Positions 18,380 to 28,188 of a stretch of 64,000 nt of DNA are shown here, one piece after another. Position numbers and translations under genes: made by a program. Below the pieces are notes generated by a model that made no database searches, was not told the origin of the DNA, and worked only from the letters and a program-made list of their open reading frames with translations. Positions within the stretch are counted from its first letter, which is position 1, and each line of letters begins with the position of its first letter. This DNA is from Symsagittifera roscoffensis (taxonomy: Eukaryota > Xenacoelomorpha > Acoela > Convolutidae), in the NCBI RefSeq assembly GCF_963678635.1, contig NC_087068.1, positions 2,172,001-2,236,000 of the forward strand. Reading direction: 5' to 3'.

Positions 18380-20470
18380 CTTACAAGGAGGGTCGCTAGA
18401 AGGTTTAAGACACTCCGGAGGGTTACCTCGGAGGGTACCTCAATCACTCAAGTTACTTAGGAGGGTATCTTAATCACCCAAGTTACTTCGGAGGGTCCCC
18501 CTAAATTTACTAAGGAGGGTCAATAAGATGCTTAATACGCTCCGGAGGGTCACTTCGGAGGGTACCTCCAAAATTTTCAAATTTTCTGATCTCACTTGGA
18601 AGGTTCTCCTACTAGCTTCAAAAAGCGTCAAAATAAGCTAAGGGTTCTAGGGGGAGCTGTTTCAACTTCTTAGGGTGATCTCGTGGAAATTTTCCACTAA
18701 GGAGGGTTGCTAAAGGGTTTAGCTGACTCCGGAGGGTCACTTCGGAGGGTTCCCCCAAAATCAAGAAAAAGGGTTAAATCACCGCAGTAAAGCCTCTGAA
18801 AGCGGTCTACCTGACTTAAAACTAGGTTGGCTGACACGGTCAACCTTCCCAGTTGAATAAAAAGATGTTTTGATAAAATTTTCTGCCGCTCGGAGGGTTG
18901 CCCGTTACTTGGACCCTCCGAACCAACAAATTCTAAAAAATTTTTCTTTTCCGAAATAATCAACCCAAAAACGGTTGCGATTCGGAAAAGTGGTCAAAAA
19001 CGTCGACTTATGGTACCAAAATTATCCCGATCGGATAACTAGTCTTTGAGAAATCGCCAAAAACGCGTTCGTCAAAATGGCCTTTTTCACCACCTGTATA
19101 GGATCTGAAAGACTTTTTTCGCAATTCCGGTCGAAAGTGCCTAAAAATACTTGAAATGAGCGTAGTAGCCCTGTACGGCACTGGAATAATGCAAAAAACC
19201 GGACCAAAATTGGTTTAGAAACAAAAATTTGGCCAAAAACTATCAAATTTGGACCCTCCGATTCCTTCCTTTTCCAAACCTTAAGTCGTTAGCTCTATCC
19301 ACGGAGCTACTCGGAGGGTTACCCAAAAATTTCTCTAGTAACCGAGCACGTTATGCTAGCACGCTCCTAACGCAAAAAATTTTATTGCTCTAACTCTAAA
19401 AACTCAAAAACTCGATCCCCAAAACAGATTGACAAAATACAGAAAATTATCAAAATTTTGGTCGAAAAATTCTCGTTTTTCTAACTTCCACTGAATCTTT
19501 GCTCACGCGGTTTCTTTAATAAAGGGGATCGAACTACGTGGCTACTCTCTATATAAAAGCTTTTTGCCTATCGGAAAAGCTCGGATATCCGAAAATTTGG
19601 GGGTCTACAGTTTGGTCGAAAATTGGTAATTTTCGACAAAAAATGGGTGTTTCTTATCTCTAAATAGGAGATAAGTAATATATAGTAAGGACAATAATCT
19701 ATAAACAGTCGTTAATAAATAGTACTATACCCTCCTTTGCACCAAAATATCCGAATTAAGACCCTTAACTCGGAAATTTGTAATCGATGGAGGGTACAAT
19801 CGGACCGCGCCAATCGTGCCCCCCACCACTTAAGTTTTAAGGAAATAGTACCCGAACGATACTATAATTGCTTCAACGATACCCAACAGTCGTTGCGGAT
19901 GTTGTCCTTGATGTCCCTGTTGAGTGTGGAACACGTTGATCAGCCTGCCACTCTACCCTCCGGTCACCGGCAAAATCACCATTAACGTGCTTAAACACTC
20001 AAATTACACTCGAGGGAGGGTACCCAACCCTTCACCAAAACACACAATCTCTCTATCAGAAACGATATAAATCAATCTGAAACAACAACAAATAGGAAGG
20101 TCAGATCACATCTCGTCCGGAAATAACATATAAACTGTCACTTTATATTTTTTACTGTTTTTGGTCTTTTTTGGATTTTTTTTACTGTTTTTTGTACTTT
20201 TTTTGTTTTTAAATAATTATTTTTGGCTTTTTCTTGGTTATACACTATTTTTGTTTGGTTTTACGCTTTCTCTTTAATTGTTTTTGGTCCTGGGACCTCA
20301 GGACAAGCGGGCTCTAGATTTCCCACCTAACCCTCCGGCCCCCGGAATTTTCGGTGTTAACTAAGTTAAAAAGCTAAATTGCACTAGACGGAGGGTACGC
20401 ACCTTCCCCCTAGTACAACAACGGTCATTAAGGCCTCTAACTCGGGCTTACGCCCGGAGTGGAGGGTACG
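18380..20470. repeat. GGAGGGT / ACCCTCC motif clusters in the element A leader
   Basis: Roughly twenty copies of GGAGGGT, or its complement, occur here. Eight lie within about 175 bases (18388-18565), usually as CGGAGGGT. Others lie at about 18700-18900, 19312, 19789, 20012, 20390 and 20460, with ACCCTCC on plus near 18913, 19252, 19728, 19956 and 20330. Spacing is irregular, so this is not a simple tandem repeat. Confidence 0.6.
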
Positions 20471-20518
20471 TCGCTGAAACGCTTGCTGATCATGATGGTT
20501 TCATGCCTTTAACAGGCC

Positions 20519-20533
20519 CACCCAGGAGCGCCA
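20519..20533 (-). other. Primer-binding site, element A
   Basis: In element sense TGGCGCTCCTGGGTG, which begins with the TGG expected for pairing to a tRNA 3' CCA. It lies 12 nt inside the 5' LTR. Element B has the same 15 bases at the same distance. The complement resembles the T-arm and acceptor end of a tRNA-Asn, but the tRNA identity is a guess from pattern. Confidence 0.65.
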
Positions 20534-20545
20534 TAAAAACGTCTA

Positions 20546-21429
20546 TGTAACATTCGCCCAAATATCACACAGCGACGGAGCGTAGAAAAAGTACCTATCA
20601 ACGACTGGCAGGCGTCAGTTACCTTAATTCTACTCGTTTTTCACCGTCTCGACCTTGCCAGTTGATTTTCTGGTCTGTTTAGGGCAAAGTAAAAAGTTAC
20701 CATTTTTAGGCCATCAGTCAAACGACTTTTGATCAGCTTTCGTTTGCATGCGAACACAACCACATAGCTGAGTCTCGGATCCTCAGACTACGTGATTGTC
20801 ATTAAAAACACGGCTCGAACAACCTATTTTATTATGTTTTTGTGTGACAGTTTTATATTAAATCCATTGGAGATGGATTGACCCTTTCCTTTTTCTATCT
20901 ACTCATGCTCTGAAATATTAAATAATAACGGTGTTAATTAAGATCTAGGACATTACAGCAGCTGTTATAGTCAGTTTTCACAGTCCCTTCACATATAACA
21001 GTCTCTGGGGGACTAAGCCTCCGCTCCCGTGATTTTCTTGAGATAACACTCTTATCTCCTATATTTCGTGTCCCGGGAGGGTTCCGTGGTATTTCTCTTC
21101 CCCCCACTGAAGCCTCCGTCTCCACAAATATCTGTCGCTAAGGTCCTTATCGTGTGTTATTGCCACGATAAGAGGCTTCGTAATTTTCTGTCTCTGATAC
21201 AACTGTTCTTCACAATCTATATCGTGGTTCTGATTTTCGTCTTTTTTATTCAAAATGGCCGTCTTTTTTCTATTTCTCAGAAATGTTCTTCTTCCAATCG
21301 AAATTTTAAAAATAAAAATTCTAGAACATTCTGACCCTCCGTCGCAACACTTTTCTGTTCATAAGGCCTTTAGTCACTTAATTTTCTGTCGCGGGAAGGT
21401 TATGCTGTGTCATCTGGCAGAATGGCACA
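20546..21429 (-). repeat. 5' LTR of element A (884 bp)
   Basis: Bounded by inverted termini TGTAACATTC (plus left end) and GAATGGCACA (plus right end), matching the ends of the element B LTRs; the interiors differ strongly. It contains perfect hairpins at 21146-21172 (CTTATCGTG with CACGATAAG) and 21039-21057 (GAGATAA with TTATCTC). An AATAAA in element sense lies near 20829. The 5 bases after the LTR, ACGTT, should be the target duplication; the other copy is outside the window. Confidence 0.8.
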
Positions 21430-21765
21430 ACGTTGCAGCGCCGGGATACAATTTTTCTCGTGGTTTAGGGCAACGTTCACCTATTGGTTGTACGTTTTGG
21501 CGAATAATCACTTATTGAGCCTCAGAAGGAATACCGTCAAATCCTGGCGGAAATGGGACTGGAGGCTTTAACAGATTGCTGGTTGTGCATCGCACTGGAA
21601 TAATCACGGGATGGAAGAGAGCTGGAAAGATATTTTGAGACATTACGAAAGTAAAGGATACTATACTAGAGGAAGATCTGGCGAAAACTTTGAGCCTGAG
21701 CCTGCATAACTCCTTTTTTTTTAACAGGAAGTCAAAGGTGAAGAAGCTGCCAAACCATCCCAGGA
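21430..21765 (+). pseudogene. Fossil ORF3 C-terminus of an older related element
   Basis: Plus-strand translation in shifting frames gives pieces that match the end of ORF3 of element B in the right order. SWFRATFTYWLY corresponds to PWFRANMTAWLY, VVHRTGIITGWKR to LVTHRNAVTTAVKR, and EEDLAKTLSLSLHNSFF to KEDLERNVTLCLHNSFC. Stops and frameshifts separate them, so it is dead. It abuts the 5' LTR of element A and is truncated by it, which means A inserted into this older copy in opposite orientation. Confidence 0.65.
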
Positions 21766-22768
21766 GGTTGCAGCATCAAAAGTAGTGGATGCGTGCTTGT
21801 GAACATTTGAAGGCACTGGAGGAAGTCGTGATCAGCTCTGATGATGGTAAAGAGCTGTCAAAGCAGATTATGATGACGAGTGCGTCTGTGCCCTGTACTT
21901 CAAAAACTGACAATGTAACACTGGCCGGACCCTTTAAAAATTTCCTGAGTTGCGAATGAAGATGAAGGAAATTGAGCTTGAGCTTGAACGCAGACAAATT
22001 CTGAACAAAAATAATTTTAAACCTATAGCTAATGTTATCTAATATATTATATCGTTTTATATATCAAAATCTTGCACAACATTTTTCTGACTGGGTCGAT
22101 TGAAAATAGTTTTTAGAGGGCCCCTAAAGCCATAATCTAAAAAGCAGTCGGATGCCGATTTTAATTTCTGTTTAGCTAAAGATTGTCAGTTTTATATGGC
22201 TGTGAGTTTTTGGGATGTTAAAAAGGTTTTTCCATCACGGGATCGAACCCACTCGACACAGCTTCGGGCTACATGCCTATTCTATAGTACAGGTGGTACG
22301 GTTCAGCTGAAACGTGTCCACCAACTGGCGGTACCGTGATAGCTTTTGAAGAAAAATTCAGAAAATTGCGGATGAATTTTGGATAGAAAGCTATAGATAG
22401 AAAAGTGGATAGATTTCATTTTTTGTTTAGTACCATTTAATTGTCTCTTACGGTGTCTTAACGTCTGTAAATCATTTCATATCAATTTTCATTTTATATA
22501 ATTTGTTATGATTTTTCGGGTTGCCCCGTTTCTATCCTTTATCTCAGTAAGTATTAGTTTTCCCAGATTACGATTTTCGCATCTTGGAAGAAGAAGAGGT
22601 TTGCATAATTGTCAAGATATTTAATTATTGGCTTGGCTTTTGTTTAAACAGCTCAAGTTATGATCTTTACAATATCCGAACATTGAAATTTCCGTTTCCT
22701 TACAATTCAAGCCAGGAGTAGAATCAATCTGAACAGAATAATTTTTAAGTTGAATATTTTAAGGTTCA
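21766..22768. other. AT-rich stretch upstream of the TACO1-like gene
   Basis: No gene is supported. The first part may be the 3' untranslated remainder of the fossil element. The rest is presumed promoter and 5' flank of the gene at 22769; no clear core promoter motif is visible. Confidence 0.4.
22234..22340 (-). other. tRNA-like relic (B-box and closing stem)
   Basis: On the minus strand it contains GGGTTCGATCC, close to a polymerase III B box. Its ends pair (ATCACGG with CCGTGAT). The spacing is too long for a plain tRNA and the T stem is imperfect, so it is probably a SINE or tRNA pseudogene remnant. Confidence 0.3.
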
Positions 22769-23620
22769 ATGATAAAGTTGGGACAGTACTTCGTTCCATG
22801 CTTAGTCAGGTCACAGATAGTGCACCGTGATCTCCTGAGATGTGTATCTATGTCAAGCCTTTTATTTGCCGGACATAACAAATGGTCAAAGGTTAAGAAT
22901 ATTAAAATACCATTAGATATCCAGAAAAATAGGGAGTTCCAAGTTGTCATCAATCAAATAAATACAATTATTGCTGAAACTAAAAACTCTGATATCGAAA
23001 AGAATCATAAGCTCAAAAGAGTCTATGAACGCTCTCTGGAGGCAGGTTTTGGTAAAGCCAAGCTTTTGAATGCCATTCAAAATGCAACAAAAGTTAGAGT
23101 ATCGCAGGAAAATTACAAAATTACTGCAGCTGCGCTAGGAGTTCATTTCGTAGTGAAAACGTATACAACCATACAAGAAGATGCAATTGTGTTAAATAGA
23201 AAGTTGCGGAAGTTCTGCGAGAAGGCAAATCTTAAGAAGGCTAGTTTGAGTCTTTCCGATGTATCCCCAGACGATGTTTTTGAACCCAAAGTGATGGCTT
23301 GTATCACAACTAACTCAGAGGAATCTATCGACGAAGATAAAGCGTTTGAAATTGGCTTGGACGCAGAAGCGGAGGATGTAGAGTTCAATGAAGAGAGAAA
23401 TGAGTGGATATTCGTGAAGTCAGGGTTGCAGCTTGAAAGAATGAAAACATTGTTAGAAAAACAGGCGGATGTTGAGTCTTGTGAAACAGTTTTTGTTCCC
23501 TATATGCCCATCACACTATCACCGGAGAATTATGGGAAAGCAGAATCTTTGTTTGTTGAGCTGAATTCATTTGATCATGTTACAAACGTTTTTAAAAATT
23601 ATGTTGACGATATTTCATGA
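22769..23620 (+). CDS. TACO1: Mitochondrial YebC/TACO1-type translational regulator (283 aa)
   Basis: After a ~33-residue N-terminus that looks like a mitochondrial presequence (basic, hydroxylated, nearly free of acids), the protein reads AGHNKWSKVKNIK, the signature start of the YebC/PmpR/TACO1 family. The family three-domain pattern continues to FKNYVDDIS. TACO1 proteins bind mitochondrial mRNA or ribosomes and support translation of cytochrome c oxidase subunit I. At 283 residues the length is typical. There are no introns in the coding part. The ATG at 22769 is preferred because it supplies the presequence; an in-frame Met lies at residue 28. An AATAAA near 23715 may be the poly(A) signal. 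The 3' half and downstream flank recur at 53880-54748. Confidence 0.88.
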   Translation: MIKLGQYFVPCLVRSQIVHRDLLRCVSMSSLLFAGHNKWSKVKNIKIPLDIQKNREFQVVINQINTIIAETKNSDIEKNHKLKRVYERSLEAGFGKAKLLNAIQNATKVRVSQENYKITAAALGVHFVVKTYTTIQEDAIVLNRKLRKFCEKANLKKASLSLSDVSPDDVFEPKVMACITTNSEESIDEDKAFEIGLDAEAEDVEFNEERNEWIFVKSGLQLERMKTLLEKQADVESCETVFVPYMPITLSPENYGKAESLFVELNSFDHVTNVFKNYVDDIS

Positions 23621-24084
23621 ATATAAGTTTATTATGTGTTTGATTGAAATTCAAATGAATAGCTAAGTGATACTGAGAAATTAGATGGTTTTTAACTTTC
23701 CACGCCAAAAACCAAATAAATGCTTTCTTTTTAAATTTATTTGTTTTCAGCCTTTAAAGTGACTTGTAATCGTGGAGTATACTTATTTCCCGTAAATAAC
23801 TTGCGTAAAATTTCAATGAAATACGTACAATTGATATTACACGTGCAAGCTGACATGATCAATTTCTTGAAATTTAAAGAAAGGTATCTATTTGTTCCTG
23901 GGTAATGATCAAATTTTTCAAACAATTATTAAAAAATGATTTTCGGATTTGTTACTTTATAGAATTTTTTCTAGTTAACAATTAGCTTAACAAAATCACT
24001 GAATCATTTCTGCAGCATATAATTCTGCAGCAACCGAACATGCTCAATTTCTTGAAAATTGAAATTTAACTACTGGCGTACCTA
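23221..24084 (+). repeat. Left copy of segmental duplication (TACO1 3' half plus flank)
   Basis: This block is nearly identical to 53883-54748, covering the last ~130 codons of the TACO1-like gene, its 3' untranslated region and about 450 bp beyond. Identity ends at GGCGTACCTAA. The two copies bracket element B. Confidence 0.85.
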
Positions 24085-24192
24085 AAGTACTAGTAGACGG
24101 CTAAGAGACTGCACTCGAATTCGGTCAGCACCTGTTTTTTTTCCAAACCTAAATTCTTTAATATCAAAGGGTTGTCTCCTTATGGTTTGTGG

Positions 24193-25113
24193 TGTAACAT
24201 TCGCCCGGAAGATACATATCGACGGATAACAAAACTAAGTCTTAAGACGACTGGCTAGCGTCTAAACAGAGCTTTGCATGCTTTTCACCGTCTCTACCAA
24301 GCCAGTACTTTTCGGTGGTCTTTCTAACATCGGGTCGACAAAAACGTTACTGTTCTCCGGCTTCGACCAGAACGCTCAAATTAACTTAATTACATGCAAA
24401 TAGTGAGCTCATGGCTGGGTCTCAGTATCCCCAGACCACGAGGTCACTCCTAAAAACAGGGCTACTACTTATTATATTACTATTGTTTTTGTTCAGTAGA
24501 TAAAAATCATCATCTCCATCGAAGATGGATCAACCCTTTCCCCCCAACTCCTAGCTTCTCATCCTTATCAAAGTGAATCCAGATATTAATTAAATTCAAG
24601 TCAGGACATGACAGGAAGCTAAAAGTTTATATAACAGGCTAAAAGTTTCATTCCCGAAACCCTTCCGGATTCTTGAATCCACTGAATCAAGCTCGCTAAT
24701 CTTGATTTCTTCCTAATCCGGAAGGCTGGTTTCTCACCCTTCACCGTTGCTCGCAACGGCCTTGCAACTATTGTAGCAGCACAATAGTTGCAACTCGGAA
24801 CGTTCTCTGCTATTCCTGCAATCTGCTGCTGTTTTTCAATCACGATTATCGTTGTTATCGTCAGCGCAACTAATGTTGTTGTTTTTTCTCTCTCGTTTTT
24901 TGTTAAAATGGCCGTTTCAGCATTTCTCAGAAATGTGACGTCATCATTCGAATTTTTGAAATTTTAAAATACTAGAATATTCCAGCCCTCACCGTCTGGC
25001 CAAACGTTCCAATAACGCTCTTAGTTCTTAAAAACCACCAATCCGGAAGGCTTACTGCTAAAATTCCGAATTCTGCAGAGATTGCATTTTTCACATTCTG
25101 GTCGAATGTCACA
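24193..25113 (-). repeat. 3' LTR of element B
   Basis: Begins TGTAACATTC and ends GAATGTCACA on plus. It differs from the 5' LTR by two substitutions that I can see (near 24611 and 24626). It has a perfect 13-bp hairpin (TTGCAACTATTGT 24762-24774, ACAATAGTTGCAA 24781-24793), an adjacent CCGTTGC/GCAACGG hairpin, and an 11-bp inverted repeat CCTTCCGGATT ... AATCCGGAAGG. A TATATAAA in element sense lies near 24627-24636. Confidence 0.93.
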
Positions 25114-25130
25114 TACTCCCCGGACAGTCC
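25114..25130 (-). other. Probable polypurine tract, element B
   Basis: In sense, CCGGGGAGTA abuts the 3' LTR. The core GGGGAG is the purine run expected for plus-strand priming. The 12-mer TGTCCGGGGAGT also recurs inside pol. Confidence 0.55.
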
Positions 25131-25218
25131 GGTCAATGTCCTCATTGAATCGCGCAATGTTCATAAAATGGTTACAGTGTCATCGAACAGAATTTACAAA
25201 ATGCACGAAATTACTTTT

Positions 25219-28188
25219 ATCCACGTCACATCGACTCACTGCAGAATACAAATGGCATCATACTACATCATTATAGCCTTCAAATTCTTTCATTAATCTA
25301 CACATTGAGGATATAACCTAAGATAAAACATATTTTCTGACTTCCAGTGTCAATGTCCCGATTAAAACTTTTTCTCTTAGATTTAAAAGGTGTTGGCTTG
25401 CAGGACAGTCCTGCCAACCAACAAGCTAAAATTATCCTACTATGCTTCTTCCCTTCGGAAATCTTGCTTGTTATTGTCCTGAATATTAAAACTAAGAAAC
25501 TCTGTGGTTAGAAAGAACAATGAAACAATCTCCCTCTTCGAGAGATTACTCAAGCCTTCCACATCACCACAAAGTGATCAGTCTTCCTAAGTGATTAAAA
25601 ACAATCATGCAGGCTGGAATATTTAAATATACTCTTCCCTTAAGCCTTTCTAAATAAATAATAAGTAAGTGTCTCTAAAGCCACTTCAACTAAAATCAAA
25701 ATGCAAATTTATAAATGCGACAATTTCAAAACTCAACTAAATGTTTCAGTTTTCAATTACAACTTGGTTGCTTGGTTTCTCACTTGAGTTTTTCACACAC
25801 ATAAAACAATTCTGAGTTTTAACTTTTCCTTATCACTCCTTTGTTCTCTTCTTTTTTCGTCGTTTAGAAGTTCTAAAACTTCTAAATTCTTCTAATTTTC
25901 TTTCTTGTTGCCTCTTGTTTTCTCGACCATCCATCAATGTTCCATTTCTTCCTCCTGTGATACTGACTCCGCACTTTCGGTTTCCGTGTCTTGTAGCACG
26001 TCGTTGGCTATCCTGACGCTGTTGGAAGCCGTCCTCCAACACTTCTGCTCTTCTACCCTCTGCTTACATCAAGGTAGGGGATCCACGTTGGATTCTCTGT
26101 TTCTGCAGAAACTGTTGTGGAGACACAACGTCACGTTTCTCTCCAAATCTTCTTTCAGCATCTCTGCCTTCTCATTTCCACCACGCTCACTCGTCCTGGA
26201 AATTCTTTTCACGGCGGTGGTCACTGCATTCCGATGAGTCACGAGAGCTCGCTTGAAAGCTCCTGCTCCAATGTCCAGCTGATATTCACTGTACACCCTG
26301 CCGTGTTTCGATATATGCTTTTTCGCATACTCGTACAACCATGCAGTCATGTTAGCTCTGAACCATGGCATCAATCGTTTTCTCGCCCATATCTTCTTCA
26401 CTTCCATCGGAATGTTTAGAACTTTGCACATTGTCTCAAAAAGATCTAAATCTTTTAGACAATCTAATTTCCGCAATTGTTCTCTCGTCGGCGCCTCCTG
26501 TCTATTATTTTCTCTCACATGAGCTTCCAGCCATCGTATCGCCATCATAACTCCCACTATCACTATTGTTACGGGCTGTGATGAATCTGGTAAATCCATG
26601 GAGAGCAGCTCTCCAGAGTCCCAGATCAACATCAGATTACTGCGCTTGGGATACCACCAGGTCTGCAGCAAGCAGTGGCAAGGAAACTCGTCATGCGTCA
26701 ACATGATGCTCCTCCAATTACGTTTTCCCGAAGCTTCCAGCAATGGTTCCACTTCCATCATCACTCTGTGGATTTCATCATTCTCATCTACTGCATTGTA
26801 ATCTGTGACAGTTGATCCTCTCTGCTTCTGTTTCTCAAAGTCACTGAAGTTCCCGCTCACATATCCCATGAACTTCTTTCCTAGTATTGACTCCAACTCT
26901 TCTTTGGTTCTCTCTGGAATTGCTGAGAACATCTTACATAGTAACTCGTAAGACTTTTCAGACATTCTCGCCAATCTCACACACTTCGGCACTGAGAAGG
27001 CTTGATCCACAATCGTTCTTGTACTCTTCACGTTCACAGCTACGAAATGTACAGGATACCTGCTCTTGCACATTGGAGCCAACGTTGAACCCACCAAATA
27101 TCGTGCTCCTGATGGTCTACAATAAGTTTCGCTGTGTCTGATGTTCATCTCTGTTTCGATTGCTTCCCTCCATTTTCCTATATATTTCTGCTCAGTCTGC
27201 AGAACTCCTGGAAATACTTCTACGCTGATGGCCGTGACCATCTCATGTTTCTGTTCTAGATTCAATAGTGACTCTAAAGAACCAAACATGCTGTAGAATC
27301 CTAGTGCAGTCACTAGATTCACATCGGTTCCTCCATGGCAATCTGCTATCAGTTCCGTCTCCGTTCTTGCTTTCATCACCACATTTCCAAACAATACTGT
27401 CAATTGCTTGTGTTGTTTCTCCAGGGTTTTCACACAGTCTAGACCTCCACAAACATGACCCTCCAGTCCACAGATTTCCGCCAGACAGCTACCAGGTTTG
27501 ACCCAGTCTTCTGGTCCCCAGCCAGGCAACTCTACTTTATCTTCTCCGTTGCTCTTAGAGGCTGTTATCATCACATTATATATGATGTTGAGGTCACGCA
27601 GGTTACAGTCTGCATTCAGTTCCCTCTGTACGTCTTGTGTCGCCCGTAATATTGAGTCAGCGTTGGGACTAGGACACCATGATGGCCTCATCAATTCCCA
27701 CACTGCCATCAAGCTCGTTCTCAGTAATTCATCTGAGAATCCCAACCCAAACTCCACTCTCTTGTCGGATTTTGGTACTGAAGGTGCAGTCACCTCTTCT
27801 TCCAAAACCAATCCCAATTTGGCCTGTGGATTGTTAACGCTCTTAATCGTTACAATTCTGGACGTCCAGAATCTTAGTAACACCGCCTGCTCATAATCAA
27901 AGAAGCAATCGCGTATGTCTTCACTCAGGAAAGGATTGTACGCTATCCCTATAATCCCGGATACGTAGCTATATGACTTCTTCTTGATCGGTCCACAGTA
28001 TTCACTGGATTTCGGCAATGCTCCCATAGATTCTTTAGTGAGTCTCAACTCCTTGTTTGAGAATCTCCTGATCTCGTCTATCTTTTTCATGGGTTCCAAT
28101 TCTTCAGGTTCTTTCATGTTTACCCTCATCGGTTTACTTTGCTGCATATCCAGCATTGCTAGTAAGAACAAGGCTTTCGTTCGCTCAT
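25219..28188 (-). repeat. Tandem duplication in element B, copy 1 (2970 bp)
   Basis: Contains about 0.7 kb of 3' untranslated sequence and the C-terminal part of ORF3. Nearly identical to 28189-30834; the join reads TCGCTCAT then ATCCACG. It is the LTR-proximal copy. Confidence 0.9.
26069..28171 (-). pseudogene. ORF3 C-terminal part, copy 1 (700 aa frame)
   Basis: This is the ORF3 second half within the duplication, retaining the 322 bp that copy 2 has lost. Recognisable conserved stretches are YNPFLSEDIRDCFFDYEQ, ADCHGGTDVN, PWFRANMTAW and LCLHNSF. It ends early: a TGC codon in copy 2 is TGA here (near 26066), cutting off about 45 residues that follow in copy 2. Its start lies inside the duplicated block, so it has no native N-terminus and would be made only if joined to the upstream part at RNA level. 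No known domain is recognised. A hydrophobic patch around VTIVIVGVMMAI is the nearest thing to a membrane segment. Confidence 0.7.

Larger units (their letters stand above)
17474..20518 (-). other. Untranslated leader of element A
   Basis: About 3 kb without a convincing gene. In sense order it has an A-rich stretch (T-rich on plus at 20140-20290), blocks shared with the element B leader (ATTAACGTGCTTAAA at about 19980, AACGATACCCAACAGTCG at about 19875), many GGAGGGT or ACCCTCC motifs, then two tandem copies of a folded RNA module just before gag. Confidence 0.7.
1..21429 (-). mobile_element. Element A: giant Ty3/gypsy-type LTR retrotransposon (3' end outside window)
   Basis: Read on the minus strand it has a 5' LTR, a tRNA-type primer-binding site 12 nt inside it, a ~3 kb non-coding leader, gag-PR-RT-RNase H, integrase, a macro-domain frame, an SGNH-hydrolase ORF2 and an ORF3 still open at base 1. 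At least 21.4 kb lies in the window; the 3' LTR is off the left edge. Gene order matches element B, so the extra ORFs belong to the family rather than to a chance insertion. ORF2 and ORF3 are intact as far as visible. Two single-base losses, near 11765 and 8570, break the pol frame relative to B. Confidence 0.9.

Noticed and set aside
18380-18760. GGAGGGT words as telomeric repeat
   Set aside because: Spacing is irregular, units are embedded in unique sequence, and they sit within a retrotransposon leader.
24600-24843. Small frame inside the B LTR
   Set aside because: Lies in LTR hairpins, has no homology to A's LTR, and is present in both LTRs only because they are copies.
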